DNA of 64,000 nucleotides from Rhamnusium bicolor (lineage: Eukaryota > Arthropoda > Insecta > Coleoptera > Cerambycidae): assembly GCA_029963845.1 (NCBI GenBank), contig JANEYF010002636.1, forward strand, positions 550,001 through 614,000, given 5' to 3'. The position numbers and the translations under genes are program-made. Shown in pieces: positions 51,088 to 62,595 of this stretch. Every line of letters begins with the position of its first letter. The stretch's first letter is position 1. Under the pieces are notes generated by a model. The model saw only the letters and a program-made list of their open reading frames with translations. It did no database searches and had not been told where the DNA came from.

Positions 51088-52620
51088 TTAAAGTAATGCT
51101 TTTAAATGTTCATATTTTTCTCTTTTTATTTTTCTTCTGGTGCTATAGGGTGAAGGTAGGTCTTTGTAGAATTTTATATCAATAATAATTTTATTTTTCA
51201 TTCTTCTGGGAAATTCACTCCAAGTGTCAGATGAATGACGTTTATAGGTTAATGTGCCATTTTTATACATCAATGCCTTAATATCCATAACTGTCGGATC
51301 TCCTACCAATCTTCCAGGACGAAGAGATGTAAAATATTGTAATGAAGAAACATTTTTGAAAAACTCATTTGTAAAATATTCAACCCCATAAGGGTACGGA
51401 TTTTGTCTTGCACTTCTACACACTTCAACATAGTCTGTGGGTAAATGTATTTTTGTTCTTTCTAGAACCCTCTCAATGGATGAGTGCATTGAATTCACTT
51501 CCATTTAAGTATAGCCTTTTTGAAGATATTTTTGAATTATTGTGACTTCATTTACAGCAGCAAAATGATAAAGTGCATTTAATTAAAAAGAACGTTATTT
51601 CTATTTTGCCTTGTGCATCCGTCACTATAAATTACTATTTTTTTTCCATTCTCCTTTGCTTTGGGTACAACTTTCTCTTCTAAAAAGTAAATCAAAAGAG
51701 ACGTAAACTTCTGTGCCGTTGTTTGTCCTTCAGCCTCATTCCAAAGGAAGCAATAGCCTTCTTTAGTTTGCAGATTGTAAATAGTAAAATTATGAACTAT
51801 AAGCTTTGTTTTATAGTACGTTGAGAAAACATTGGTTTTTGGAGATAAAAGAACAGATTGAAGATCGACAGTAAAGGTTATTGCATCTTCAGACTGCTTG
51901 TCCTTTTCTCTTTCGACTCGAGCTTCCCATTTCAAAATTTGACGTTGCTGGTAAATTGCATCTGTAAAATTTTTAGTGCGATGAGCGAGATAAACATCGC
52001 ACTCATCTTTCTTTGGCCCAAACACTGATAACTTGCATTGTATTATAAAATTTCGCATCTGATACCGGGCTCAAATCTTTTTCTTTACAACACTAATTTT
52101 TGTAGAATTGAAATAGGTGATCTCCAAATAGGTTCTAGACAAAGTCTACTGAAAGACGAGCGGCAATAATGGCTCTCCATTTTTTGGGAGATTTTCTAAA
52201 AACTTTTGAACACCAGATACTTTTTCTTTAAATCTCTTTTGTATCGATTTACTCTTTTTGTTTGATTTTTCATCTTCATCTGTTTCTTTTATATCTTCTT
52301 TTGCCCATTTCACAATTTCACGCTCTTAGAGACCTAGCGTTCCTGCAAACATTTTCTTGCACACTCTTACCAGCTAGACACCGTGTTTAAGTATTTCATT
52401 GAATAATCCCTTCTTGATTTTTCTTGTGTTCCTCGTCTTCTCTTAACTCCATCTATTCTAACTAGACCCTTCACATACATCTTCTTTTGCTCCTTGTTTC
52501 TACGCTTAATGTGTAGCAATGAAGTTTTGATTTTTTTGTCCCAACTTACAATTACCAGGCGCTGATATAAACCTAGCTGATTGTTCCACTTTATAGTCCC
52601 ACTGTGACGCATTAATTTTC
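51088..52620 (-). pseudogene. Decayed DDE-like gene of an insect repeat family
   Basis: Reading minus: KIKTSLLHIKRR (52612 on); SRRDYSMKYLNT; VRVCKKMFAGTLGL; REIVKWAKEDIKE; ESHYCRSSFSRLCLEP; KLSVFGPKKDECDVYLAHR; FTVDLQSVLLSPKTNVFS; YYKTKLIVHNFTIYNLQTK; VIYSDGCTRQNRNN; YLQKGYT-stop-MEVNSMHSSIER; RPGRLVGDPTVMDIKAL; and SDTWSEFPRRMK. I know this as a protein repeated across insect genomes and left uncharacterised. The Asp in VDLQS, the Asp in SDGC and the Glu in MEVNS are candidates for a DDE-type triad (inference). The TAA before MEVNS stands where a Gln codon is expected. Frame changes at about 51590 and 52060, and a stop near 52330, make it non-functional. Confidence 0.7.
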
Positions 52621-52929
52621 TGTTTTCCTCCGTATTCTAGCCCTTGTTCTCTTTTCCTTTTATTTTGAATTTGATCCCAATCATTAAGAAAATGTTTAGC
52701 CTTACTGGATTTTTGATTTAAAATGATTAGTTCACTGTTTTATCAGTATATATACCTATAAGGTAACATGCAAAAACCGGTTGTATCAGTAAAATCATAC
52801 GGAAGGGAGATAATTCTTCTTTTAATTTGGTGTCTCTTGGAAAATTAAACATTTTACATCCACTTATATTAGTATGATCACAATGAAATAAATCATTCAA
52901 AATAAACACAAAAATGTCTTTTGGAATAG

Positions 52930-53220
52930 ATAATACAACACGAACTCGAATATATGAAAGTTAGGTTATAAAACGCGACACAAACAAGCTGAAAGAATGA
53001 TGAGGTAGGCAGCTATTAACTTTTGACTTTACTTATATTGGAGTATATTTCATCAGTTTTTAATATTAATTAATTATATTAATAAAATCATTTTCTATAA
53101 TGCGTTATAATTTTATATATTTTCACACGCTTTGTGTATGGTAAATGGTAACTGAGTGTTCTTAAATATTTCTCACAAGGGAGAAATAAAATAAAATTCT
53201 ACGCTGTGCTTAACCCACGA
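52930..53220. other. Non-coding, nothing recognised
   Basis: AT-rich. Confidence 0.3.
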
Positions 53221-53345
53221 AAATGTCTCCTTTATAGACAATTGCATTATGGCTCAAGTTCTAGTGTGATGTGTAGGCAACCGGTGTGTCATGGTGTAGT
53301 ACGTAGGTTACATATTTATGCGATGTCACATTAAAAGAGTCTATT
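53221..53345 (-). repeat. Dispersed repeat B, copy 2
   Basis: The reverse complement of 27195-27320, with shared AATAGACTCTTTTA, AACCTACGTAC, CACACCG-TTGCCT and AAAGGAGACATTTT. Confidence 0.65.
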
Positions 53346-53885
53346 AAAACATCCTCATTTATCTGATCCATTTTATTTTATTAAATTATATTTACATCTG
53401 TATTCTCGAATTTTATATTAAACTAAACACAATACACCATGCGGACCTGTTCTGTGATGCGAATGGGCTGGTATGGGCGTTTTCACATTTACTGACACCA
53501 ACACCGGCATGATCACAGCACGGCACCGACAGTCACACGACACCGGCAGGATATTTTTATATTTACCGACCAGCACTAACCGACTTAGGTGCAGAGCGGG
53601 GCATTTGCGTACTTTGATAAAAAGAAATCCTGTGTCTTGTTTCCATAAATAAAATAAATAACAATACTGTTTTTTCTTTCCATCCTCTAAATAATGAAAT
53701 ATTTCCTGCCAACTTTCATCGTTAAGTATTTTACTTTATTATTCTCAATAGATCTGTCTTAGACAGGGTTTTGAATCAACTAGTTCTATTGAAGTAACCA
53801 CATCATACTTAAAACTGACCATTTTTAACGATATGACAATTGATTAAAACCGGCGGCAGCCTGCTTGAAAATGCCCATAAGATCG

Positions 53886-54085
53886 TTTTCATATTGCACA
53901 CGTTGTCGCCGGACGACACGATATCGTGGCAAGGAAAGCATATGAAAGTATATGGCACGTTTTCACATTGTACGACACAATATCCATGGACGATGCCGTT
54001 ATCGTTATCGGTCAGTCTGAAAGCGTGCCCCGATATCGTGTCGTCCGGTGACGATATCGTGTTGCGTAATGTGAAAACGAAGCAG
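53886..54085. mobile_element. MITE with GATATCG-rich inverted ends
   Basis: CGTTTTCATATTGCACACG, then GCCGGACGACACGATATCG, at 53886 is mirrored by CGATATCGTGTCGTCCGG, then ACGATATCGTG and ATGTGAAAACG, ending at 54085. The GC content is much higher than around it. A related CGTTTTCACATT word also occurs at 53479 and 53957. The plus frame at 53840-54196 is an artefact of this element. Confidence 0.72.
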
Positions 54086-54255
54086 GGGTCGTCAAATTTT
54101 TATACCTACCATACAATTTTGTATGTTTTTTATGGTAAAATTCCCTTACCGTCCACCGGTGCCGCAGTAACTGAAATTAGCGCAAGTACGAAGTAACTTT
54201 TAAGAGAGGAGGGTTTGTAAAAAATACGTATGTAAATTTACCTAAAAAACCCCCC

Positions 54256-54522
54256 GCGGATTTCCACCAAACGGAGAAAATTACAACAAAACAGAAACTG
54301 TCGATTTCGACAAAATAGCAACTCGAGTTTCCAAAATCAGAAACATTTCGGAGATTCTGAGTCGTCGGTGACTGTTTTCGTCAACAACTGAAAGTGCTAT
54401 CGCGTGACCGAAAGATCAAAAGGATTCTGTGTTTTGTTTTTGTAAACAAAGTTCGCTCGGTGGAAATAACACGCAGCAACAGTTGGTTCTTGTATCTTTC
54501 TACATGTTTAGTGGAAACCCGC
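54256..54522. mobile_element. Short inverted-end element
   Basis: GCGGATTTCCACCAAAC at 54256 and the complement of GTTTAGTGGAAACCCGC (ending 54522) form ends of about 17-20 bp with two mismatches. The interior (about 230 bp) has no frame. Confidence 0.55.
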
Positions 54523-55030
54523 TTTTATACGAGATATAAGGTATTTTATACACGCGTTAAGTTATGATTTTGACAATAATGATCAGAAGATTTTCAGTTA
54601 AAATAAGTCTTTAGTGACCAGTGTGCTACAAGGAATTGCAGCACGGAGCATGCAAGGAGTTCCGTACTATTTTTCACATAATTTTTTTTCACATGTTTCT
54701 TTTATATAAATGGTCCATCATGTGACACTCATCAGGGCTGCCTTCACGCTCAAACTTTCCAAATATTACATTTAACAGCGTAACATATAGATGCAATCAT
54801 GTACTATCAGTCTAAGAGTTAGTGGCCTCTACAACATACAAATTTCGACAAGGCTGGAAATATGCAGACATGTTAGTTTAGATCACCTCAAATAAGCAAT
54901 GGCCAGTATGGTTAAAGGACGTCGGTGGGGTGACCCTTGAATTTTTAAAAATAGGGGAAATAATGCAAAATTTTATTCATTTCGACAAAGCTGAAATTTG
55001 CAGTAATGATAGCTAGTACCATCCTATTAG

Positions 55031-55225
55031 TGGAGCAAAAATTGCCATACCGTTTGGTTGGTGGAAAATATCTGCAATACCAAGTCAAAGGTTGCCGTTT
55101 TGGGGTAAAATTTACTGAATCCGACATGGGTGAAATTTGAACAGTACCCTCGAAAATTAAGTAAAAGACGATATGCAAAGAGCCATACCGATTGGGTGGT
55201 GGAAAGGAGGTGCAATACCAAAAAA
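55031..55225 (+). repeat. Two direct copies of a 45-bp segment, 150 bp apart
   Basis: GCCATACCG-TTGG-TGGTGGAAA followed by TGCAATACCAA occurs at 55032 and 55183. Confidence 0.65.
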
Positions 55226-55605
55226 TTGATTTTGATGAGTGTGAGAGAGAGGGCCTTATGCATTCCCGCGCATACGAGGGAGAGCATTAATGGAAGTTCC
55301 ACCGCGCGCATTGTATTGAATCGCCCATACCCAAGTATTGTTTGCAATTTCCAAACAGTGCGTTTAAGTAAACAAATATCGAAAAAATTTATGAAAATTG
55401 AATGAAAACGGCTAATGTGAATGAGGTTATTGTGAATTATGCATGAAAAAATTCAAAAAACCAAGTTAAGATGATTAAAATTTTAATTTGAAAATTAAAA
55501 TTTTATTTAAGTTCGCGGTGAAGTTTGAAGTAGGAAACCGTGTCTACGTCTTGTAAGATGTGGATAGGATGGGAGGTGTGTTTAGGCGTAGGATGTGTTT
55601 AGAGC

Positions 55606-55798
55606 GTGTCTGTCATTGTGCGTGTTTAGTTTTGGTCAGTTTGCGTCGAAGTACAAGGGCCAGTTTTCGTGGAATAATTTGTGGGTATGTACGTGAGGAT
55701 ATCGCGTCTATGTACATACCAACAAATTACTCCACGAAAACCTCCCATTGTACTTCGAAGCAAACTGACCAAAACTAAACATGTACAATGACAGACAC
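55606..55798. repeat. Long hairpin, 87-bp arms, 19-bp loop
   Basis: 55606-55692 and 55712-55798 are reverse complements with about eight mismatches (GTGTCTGTCATTGT, TTTAGTTTTGGTCAGTTTGC, TTTTCGTGGA, GGTATGTAC). The overlapping frames on both strands follow from this symmetry. It could be a MITE or a source of double-stranded RNA. Confidence 0.8.
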
Positions 55799-56091
55799 CA
55801 TTATCTACAGTTAGTTGAAATAATAACTGGTGCCAAACTGGAGCCTTACGGACGGATAAATTATTATTATACGTCGAAAGTTGTTTCAAGTTGAACAGGC
55901 GTACAAAGGAGAGTAAATAATGACGTGTATGGATTATGCCCTCTTCCCTCTCCATCTGTATTAAGAACCGTCATCAATATTCCACATGAGAAAGCTACAC
56001 GTACATCATTTGCTTTCCTTAACGTCTGTTAGAATTTATTCAGCGCTCGCTGTATAATATATTCTGTATTTTATGACACTTAAGGCTTGGC

Positions 56092-56320
56092 AAGTAAGTC
56101 GCGCTTTAACGCGCTTCATGACGCGGCGCAATTAAGTTGAAAAATCCAAATTGAATTTGTTCTTTATGTATTTATTCTTACAGAAAACATTGTCAGCGTT
56201 ATATCGGTGCGTTGACGCCAACTACTTGCCGATCCAACGCTTTCTATGAGAATAGATGCAACAACGTGTTTGGATTATTGCACTGCGTTATGAAGCGCGT
56301 TAAGACGCGGCTTACTTTAC
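56092..56320. mobile_element. MITE with GCGCTTTAACGCGC-type ends
   Basis: AAGTAAGTCGCGCTTTAACG, then CGCTTCATGACGC, at the left is mirrored by GCGTTATGAAGCG, then CGTTAAGACGCGGCTTACTT, at the right. Arms are about 42 bp. The interior is AT-rich. Confidence 0.7.
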
Positions 56321-56731
56321 GGGTCTGTACGTTTGCAAGAAGTGATTCTAAGCCAACCAGGACTTTTAGCCTGTGTGCTTAATTATCTTGACTGAAACTG
56401 GAATAAAAGTAGATGCCATTTTTGTCCGTAGGGCATAAGTTTTAAGTAAGGCTACAGGGTATGTGTTAAACTGTCCTATTTATGGGTGCTACAGTTAAAA
56501 AAAATCATTAAAAATGAAATCTCAAATCTTAATTCTTTATTACAAATCCTCCATGTAGTGAAATAATAAGCACGTACGACAGTCAGTCGGTGTCCTTTAA
56601 ATAAAAATAGCTCTGAGCTATTAATCCATTTATGTCTTTCCTGTGTAATGTTTATATCGTCGCAATGTCACTAATCCTTAAAAAGGGGCATTACGTTGCT
56701 TTATATAGATGCAAACGCTAAAATTAACATA

Positions 56732-58665
56732 CAGGGTGTCCCAATCAAAAGTAGGCACCCTGAATAACTTTGGAGATAAATTTTTTTTAAAAAATTGGTG
56801 AAACACGTCGACCTTCTTTCCAAGGAGGACATATTTTAATGTAATACTTGTATACCTATCATCACCCCTCTGCCCTACACGGCCACCCCCTCAAAAAATT
56901 CAAATGGCAAGGGGGTTGAGTGATAGATTTTTTGAAAGGTCTTTCAATTCCCTACATAACTGTGTATTTTTTTTTTAACTTTTATCGATTCGTTCTTAAG
57001 GAAAATAATTTTTTTTTTGATGATTACACACAATCGAAATCGTTTAAAAAATCTAAAATACACGGCACTGGATATTGTAATTTATAAAAAAATTACGTTT
57101 TTTAGTGCTCTCAAATCAACACGAGTTTTTTTGACAAAAAACATTTTCTTGTCCGTTTAGTTTTAGAATAATAAAAGACTCATAAGTATTCGATAGTCCT
57201 TGAACATTAATTTGTTCACAACCAATTTTAAATCGAGATACATTTTGCCAGTGAGTTCTCAAAATGGTTTATACCCTTCAGGAGAAAATAGAAATTGTCA
57301 GCATTTATTTTAAAAACGATAATTGTGCTAGAGCTACGAAGCGCATATTCAATAGAAATCACCCAGATAGAAGGGTTAGTTCTCAGTATGTTTTACAATT
57401 ATTGACAAAATTTATGGAAACAGGTTCTGTAGGAAACAAGAAGCATGAACCTCAGCGACCGATTAGGAATGAAGCAGTCGAAGTGGCAGTTCTGGGTCAT
57501 TTGCAGATGGATAATACTCAATCGACCAGGAAAGTAGCTGAGGCCTCCGGTGTATCACGAAGCAGTGTTCATCGAATTGTAAAGGCCTACAAATTCCATC
57601 CATATAAATTTAAATTGGTACACGAATTAAACGAAGATGATCCCGATCGTCGGCTCGAATTCTGTGAGATTTTTTGTGAACAATTAAACGGTAATGCCAA
57701 TCTACTATACAATACGTGTTTTTCTGATGAATCGACATTTCAGTTAAATGGGGAGGTAAACAGGCACAATTGTAGGTATTAGAGTGAAACCAATCCACAT
57801 TTGTTCATGGAAACTCATACCCAAAGGCCTCAGAAGTTAAATGTTTGGGCTGGCATCTTAGGGGATCACATTGTCGTGCCGTTTTTTATTCCTGACAATT
57901 TAAATGGCTAAAGGTACCTCGCTCTGTTAGAAAATAACATTGACCCAATGATTACCCAAATCCTCGAAGAAGACGATAATCTTTTAGACGGCGAAATGTT
58001 TTTTTTCAACATGATGGGGCACCCCCATATTTTGCTATAGCAGCCCGTCAATTTTTGGATAATCGGTTTCCTGAGCGATGGATTGGAAGAAGAGGTCCTG
58101 TGGAGTGGCCTGCTAGGTCACCCGATTTAACTCCCTTGAATTTCTTTCTGTGGGGACATTTGAAATCGAAGGTATTTGCGACAAAACCCGCATCTCTGGA
58201 AGAGTTACGTGAAAGAATTGTTCCAGAATGCCGTTTATTGACTCCCGATGTGTTCAGAAATGTTCGTACAGAATTTCAAGACAAATTATACTACTGTATG
58301 GAAGTCTGTGGGGGTCATTTTGAACAATACATACGATAATTTAAACTGCTTCTTTATTTTTAATTCCGAACCTAAAATAATGAAATAATTATTTCTCTGG
58401 AACGAATGGATACAAGTTTAAAAAAAATACACAGTTATGTAGAGAATTGAAATACCTTTCAAAAGATGTATCACTCGACCCCCTTTGTCATTTGAATTTT
58501 TTGAGGGGGTGGCCGTGTAGGGTAGAGGGATGATGGATAGGTATACAAGTATTACATTAAAATATGTCTCCCTTGGAAACAAGGTCGATGTGTTTCATCA
58601 ATTTTTCAAAAAAAATTTTAAATCCAAAGTTATCCAGGGTGCCTACTTTTGGTTGGGACACCCGG
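56732..58665 (+). mobile_element. Nearly full-length mariner-like transposon with about 260-bp TIRs and TA duplication
   Basis: The left end CAGGGTGTCCCAATCAAAAG (56732) and the right end on minus CCGGGTGTCCCAACCAAAAG (58665) are flanked by TA (56730-56731; 58666-58667). Arms match in mirror order for about 260 bp at about 90%, including TAGGCACCCTG, TTCCAAGG-GGACATATTTTA and CGGCCACCCCCTCAAAAAA. Total length is about 1.93 kb with one transposase gene. Confidence 0.9.
57264..58339 (+). pseudogene. Mariner-like transposase with two stops and one frameshift
   Basis: From ATG at 57264: MVYTLQEKIEIVSIYFKND (helix-turn-helix), VRK-type second helix (TRKVAEASGVSRSSVHRIVK), FSDESTFQLNGEVNRHN, then a TAG at 57780-57782 where Trp is expected, VWAGILGDHIVVPFFI, a TAA at 57909-57911, and a frame change at the T-run 57999-58006. 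The new frame reads H-D-G-A-P-P, then RFPERWIGRRGPVEWPARSP, DLTPLNFFLWGHLKSKV and ending GGHFEQYIR. All three catalytic Asp (SDES; HDGAPP; SPDL) survive, the last two about 36 residues apart. The damage is light, so this was recently active. Confidence 0.9.
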
Positions 58666-58667
58666 TA

Positions 58668-58974
58668 TATTGTTTGTGCAGTGACTAGATGAAAAATATA
58701 GCCATAGAAAATATCACACACGAAATTATCTTGAAGCTTGAAAAATATATGAGAATGGCTGTATTTCTTTTGAGTTAAACCAGTAAATACGTATTTATAC
58801 TGGATGTTTCATAAGTCGTGTGCCAAACTGATTTCTTTTATATTATATAAAATATATTTAAAACTCTTTTTGGAGTTAGACGATCTTATTTATGTTGTAT
58901 CAAGTATATCTAGAGCTTAAGTGTGTGACGAAGGTTGGTAACAAGATTGAATAAAGGTATTTATTTATTAATAC
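58668..58974. other. Non-coding, possible LTR remnant
   Basis: It lies directly upstream of a primer-binding-site-like TGGTGGCATCA (59018) and the gag fossil, so part of it may be a 5' LTR. Its ends were not identified. Confidence 0.3.
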
Positions 58975-59049
58975 TATACTCCGAAGTGTTTTATTATCAC
59001 GAAGTTAAAAAACGATACATGGTGGCATCAGTAAAGTAACGAGGAAAAA

Positions 59050-59700
59050 ACGTAAATCTAACGAAACGAGGGACAAAGTGACAATTTGAATTTAATGTGG
59101 CGACGTCAGATAAATTCAACTTTTTAGTTGCTGGAAACTGGTCTCAATTGCAGAAAAAGTTTGAAAGGTATATGGCTGTGTCAGGGTTGAATAATGAGAA
59201 TGAGGATGAGAAAATAGACATATCATGAGAGAGGAGAGTGATTGTTAAACTACCTCCGAAACCAACTACGTACCAAGAAGACCGAACAGCATTTGATATA
59301 TATTTTATTCCACAAAGGAATGTGATATTCGATCGATATAAGTTTAAGTCCAGAACACAGAAGCCAGGGGAATCGATAGATTCATTTATAACACAAACAA
59401 TTTTGGCTAAATTACAGACGCAATATCGTGCTGTTCTGAGTTAGGAAACTTCATCAAGTAGGGGCGGCCAGCAGGAGCAATGACTAAGATTTCTAGGAAG
59501 TATATGGAAAACGGTAAAAGTTTTAGTGCTATAATAGATGGTGCAAAATGTCAGTTTTGTGGGAATGAAAATTATCCATGAGAAAAGTGTCCAGCAAAGA
59601 AATTGATGTGCTCCAAATCTAAGAAGATGGAACACTGGAATCGAGCTTTTAAGACGGTTAATTCTATTAAACTAATGAGGGCTACCGCACTTGAATTCAC
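59050..59700 (+). pseudogene. Gag with decayed zinc knuckle
   Basis: The frames read the capsid-type segment and then CQFCGNENYP-stop-EKCPAKK near 59550-59600. This is a C-x2-C-x4-H-x4-C knuckle with Tyr in the His position and a TGA inside. An additional TGA lies near 59226 and a TAG near 59442. It is non-coding today. Confidence 0.6.
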
Positions 59701-59736
59701 CGCGAGAGGCGCTAGTGTAGGGTAAGGTACAGAAAT

Positions 59737-59812
59737 TTACTGCTTTAAAAGCAGAGCTAAGAAAAAGAGGTGCAAATTTAAGCGGGCCTAAAGAACAGCT
59801 AATACAGAGGCA
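59737..59812 (+). pseudogene. SAP-domain fragment, nested
   Basis: The plus strand reads TALKAELRKRGANLSGPKEQ, then LIQR. The L-x-x-E-L-x-x-R-G-x-x-x-S-G-x-K-x-x-L-I-x-R pattern is the DNA-binding SAP motif. It lies between the gag knuckle and the protease of the LTR element, so it probably belongs to another element inserted there. Confidence 0.6.
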
Positions 59813-60234
59813 AGTGTGTTTACTAGGAAGATTTGTCAAAAGTATGCATTATTATAAAGTTTTTAAGTTCTGTATCTCTGTTCACAGACTTCAAGTAAAG
59901 TTATCTCTGCGAATCGCTACCAACCATTGTTTTAGGCGAGTTTTGTCTCGGAAACATATGTTCGCCTTTTGTTTCCAAACAAAATGGAACTGCACGACAC
60001 TGAGGAATAATTAACAAGTTTTTTTATTTACTGGTGTACGAAATAATGATAATAAAATCCTTGTTCCGTACCTAACAATAACTTTTGACAGCTACCTTAC
60101 TCGCCAGTGGCGCCAAATGGTGAGCCTAAAAACGGTAGCCCTCAATGTTTCTCATGAGGATTCTGTGGAAAATAATGTCGATAATATAAATGATTAGTGG
60201 GTAAAATATGTTGTAGGCTCTGTAAATACTGTTG

Positions 60235-60390
60235 AACATTCTCAATGGCTTTGTGACTACAACTACTTCATTTTTAATTGATTCTGGAGTTAACGTAACT
60301 TGTTTACCAGAGAAAATGTTACCGGTAAATTTAAAAGAACAGTTAACAGGATGTAATGATTTGATTTTGAAATGGTAAAAGTTTATTTGT
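60235..60390 (+). pseudogene. Retropepsin (aspartic protease) fragment
   Basis: The plus strand reads TSFLIDSGVNVTCLPEKM, then LPVNLKEQLTGCNDLILKW and a stop. D-S-G is the catalytic triplet of retroelement proteases. Confidence 0.6.
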
Positions 60391-60489
60391 GGTAGAAAAA
60401 GTAAAATTAAAAATATCTTATCTAGGAATTACCTCTATCGCAAATGTTTTGATTTAAAAGTTTTAAAATTTACACTCCTTCTCATCTAA

Positions 60490-61679
60490 GCATTTTTTAA
60501 GATACTGAAACTGTGTTCTCGTCAACAAATAAGTATACTTAACGTTTTGTGTTTTGTATTAGGTAGAATTCATGTATATTGTTTAAGCAGAATTTAGGGA
60601 ATTTGTCATTCTATCTATAAACAAAAATGTAGGAACCATAAAGTCATCTGGTACGGGGTTGAAACCCCTACCGCTGATTAGCCTAGGAACTAATCAAATG
60701 TTTCTACAGAATTTAGATATCTCCAGCCGTTCACGAGTTATAAAATATAGTGTGACGTCAGCCCCAGATTTGGCTAGTGTAAAAATATAACTTTTTTGTC
60801 ATATGTTTTCTGATAAAACCAGTTAGCGTATTAATATTTTGAAATGAAATAAAATTCATTTTATCATGTTATATAAATTTCTGTTTTTCTACTGTTTAGG
60901 AATGTTTCAGTAGATGTTAACAATATAATATTATATTTGTATAAAAGCCTGCACTGGAAACTGATACTTCCATCCGAGCTCTAAGCATAATAGAATGAGT
61001 TTGTGGATTTTCATGTCAAATATACGCCTGACTCGTGAAGATTAGTTTTAGAGTAAACTTTTACTACACTATGCTTAAAATGTTAACATCTTTAATTAAA
61101 TAATTCACTAATTTTTGCATATTAATCCTTGTATCTAAAACCAGTTTTCTAAATTAAAAACTGTTTTCGATTTTACAGATTTCTCAAAAAAAAGAAAACA
61201 GTTTTAAACCCGGTTTTTAAAATCCGACACACCCTAGTTCATATCGTTATAATTATAAAGAAACAAATACTTTATCCACATATTCAAACTGTGCAAGATC
61301 TTTTACATTTGGAGATATGCGTTTAGTTTCTTGTCAGTTCATACTAAATCAGACCAAAATCGGCATTAAATTAAAATACTACATTTCCGGAAAAAACGTC
61401 CTAGGACTGCTTTTATATACTTTTCTGATTTTAAAATTTCACAGCCAGCCACACAAAGAACAAAAAGTTCATTATCATGAACCAAAATACATGGATTTAG
61501 TGTATTTTTCGACGCTGAATTCGAATCCGTAGTTAAAAGAAGATTTATCGTGTCAGTTTTTACTTTGCCAAAAACATCCCTTGAAATGGAGTAAAACTAT
61601 AGTATAAATGTAATGGCTCTTAATGAAGTGTGAGAAATGGTAGATATTTTATAGTCTAAAGAAGAGAATATGCATTCAA
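60490..61679. other. Non-coding, nothing recognised
   Basis: Small adjacent dyads at 60656-60700 (GGGGTT with AACCCC; TGATTAG with CTAATCA). The plus frame 61317-61532 has no motif. Confidence 0.3.
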
Positions 61680-62478
61680 ACCATAGCAAGCTATTCCTAT
61701 TAATTAAACCAAAATCCACCCTTATGGGGGTGAAAACTACCCCTGAAACTCAGATAAGACACGTGAGTTTAAATAACATGTACAAAGGACAAATTTTAGC
61801 TCTTAGGACAAAATATCTGAATCTGGTGTGACAACCAGACATTACTCTTAAAGGGTTGAGACTTACCCTTATAGGGTGTAAAAACCACCCCCACCTACGG
61901 ATAGAGGAAGAGCCAACAACGTATTTCGAATTATCATTTCAACCGTCGTGAAAATTTAGGTACTAAATCTAATATACCTGCTGAACAATAAAACTCGATT
62001 CTGGCGGCCCCCTGCGACCGGGGTACATTACCCCAAAATTACTAAGAGGGTGAGAATTAAGATTCAATTTATTTAAAGTAAAAGTCATGAAATTTCAGGA
62101 TGTTACTTTCGATAGTATTTTTTTTTCATAAAAATTATTGCCGAAACATTCCCCCTCCTAAATGTGGTCATAACGCTGTAAATATGTATTTAACAAAATA
62201 ATATTTTTGTTATTTCAAAAATTTTGAAATTTTAACAGAATAAATAAAATATAAGTAAGATACGTAATATAAGAAATCAGAACAAAATTCCATCACTAAC
62301 TGTCTGTCAGAGCGAAAAACATTCCCATGTTAGCGCGAGCGAGACGGTTATATAGAGGCCTGCGGGTTAGAGAGAGAACATATATGGAGAATAAAACAGG
62401 CTAGATATATAAAATTCAAGAAAAAAATTATTGTAAAAATAAAAAAAAACATTTATTTAATGTATCAAAAAATATAAA

Positions 62479-62560
62479 TTTTTTATTCATCTTCATCATC
62501 AACTTAATTATCTTCCAAATTGACGTCATTCTCATCAGTCATCAGATATGTAATCATTTG
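62479..62560 (-). pseudogene. Acidic C-terminal tail of an element-encoded protein
   Basis: The minus strand reads MTDENDVNLEDN, a TAA, then VDDEDE and a second TAA, followed by an AATAAAAAATTT poly(A)-like stretch. Acidic tails of this kind end many element proteins. The rest of the gene was not identified. Confidence 0.35.
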
Positions 62561-62595
62561 ACTTCTCGATTAAATCGATTTGAGGTATTAATATA

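Larger units (their letters stand above)
58975..60480 (+). mobile_element. Gypsy-like LTR retrotransposon fragment (gag to protease)
   Basis: Plus strand: a TGGTGGCATCA motif at 59018 that could be a primer binding site, then gag text (FNFLVAGNWSQLQKKFERYM, VKLPPKPTTYQEDRTAFDIY, RYKFKSRTQKPGESIDSFIT), a nucleocapsid knuckle, and the retropepsin start near 60270. No reverse transcriptase or 3' LTR is seen before 60500. An unrelated SAP-coding segment interrupts it at about 59705-60110. Confidence 0.65.

Noticed and set aside
53840..54196. 118-codon plus frame
   Set aside because: It lies over the GATATCG MITE and shows no domain.
55560..55955. Similar proteins on both strands with HCACLVLVSLRRST-like text
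   Set aside because: The likeness follows from the 87-bp inverted arms and is not two genes.
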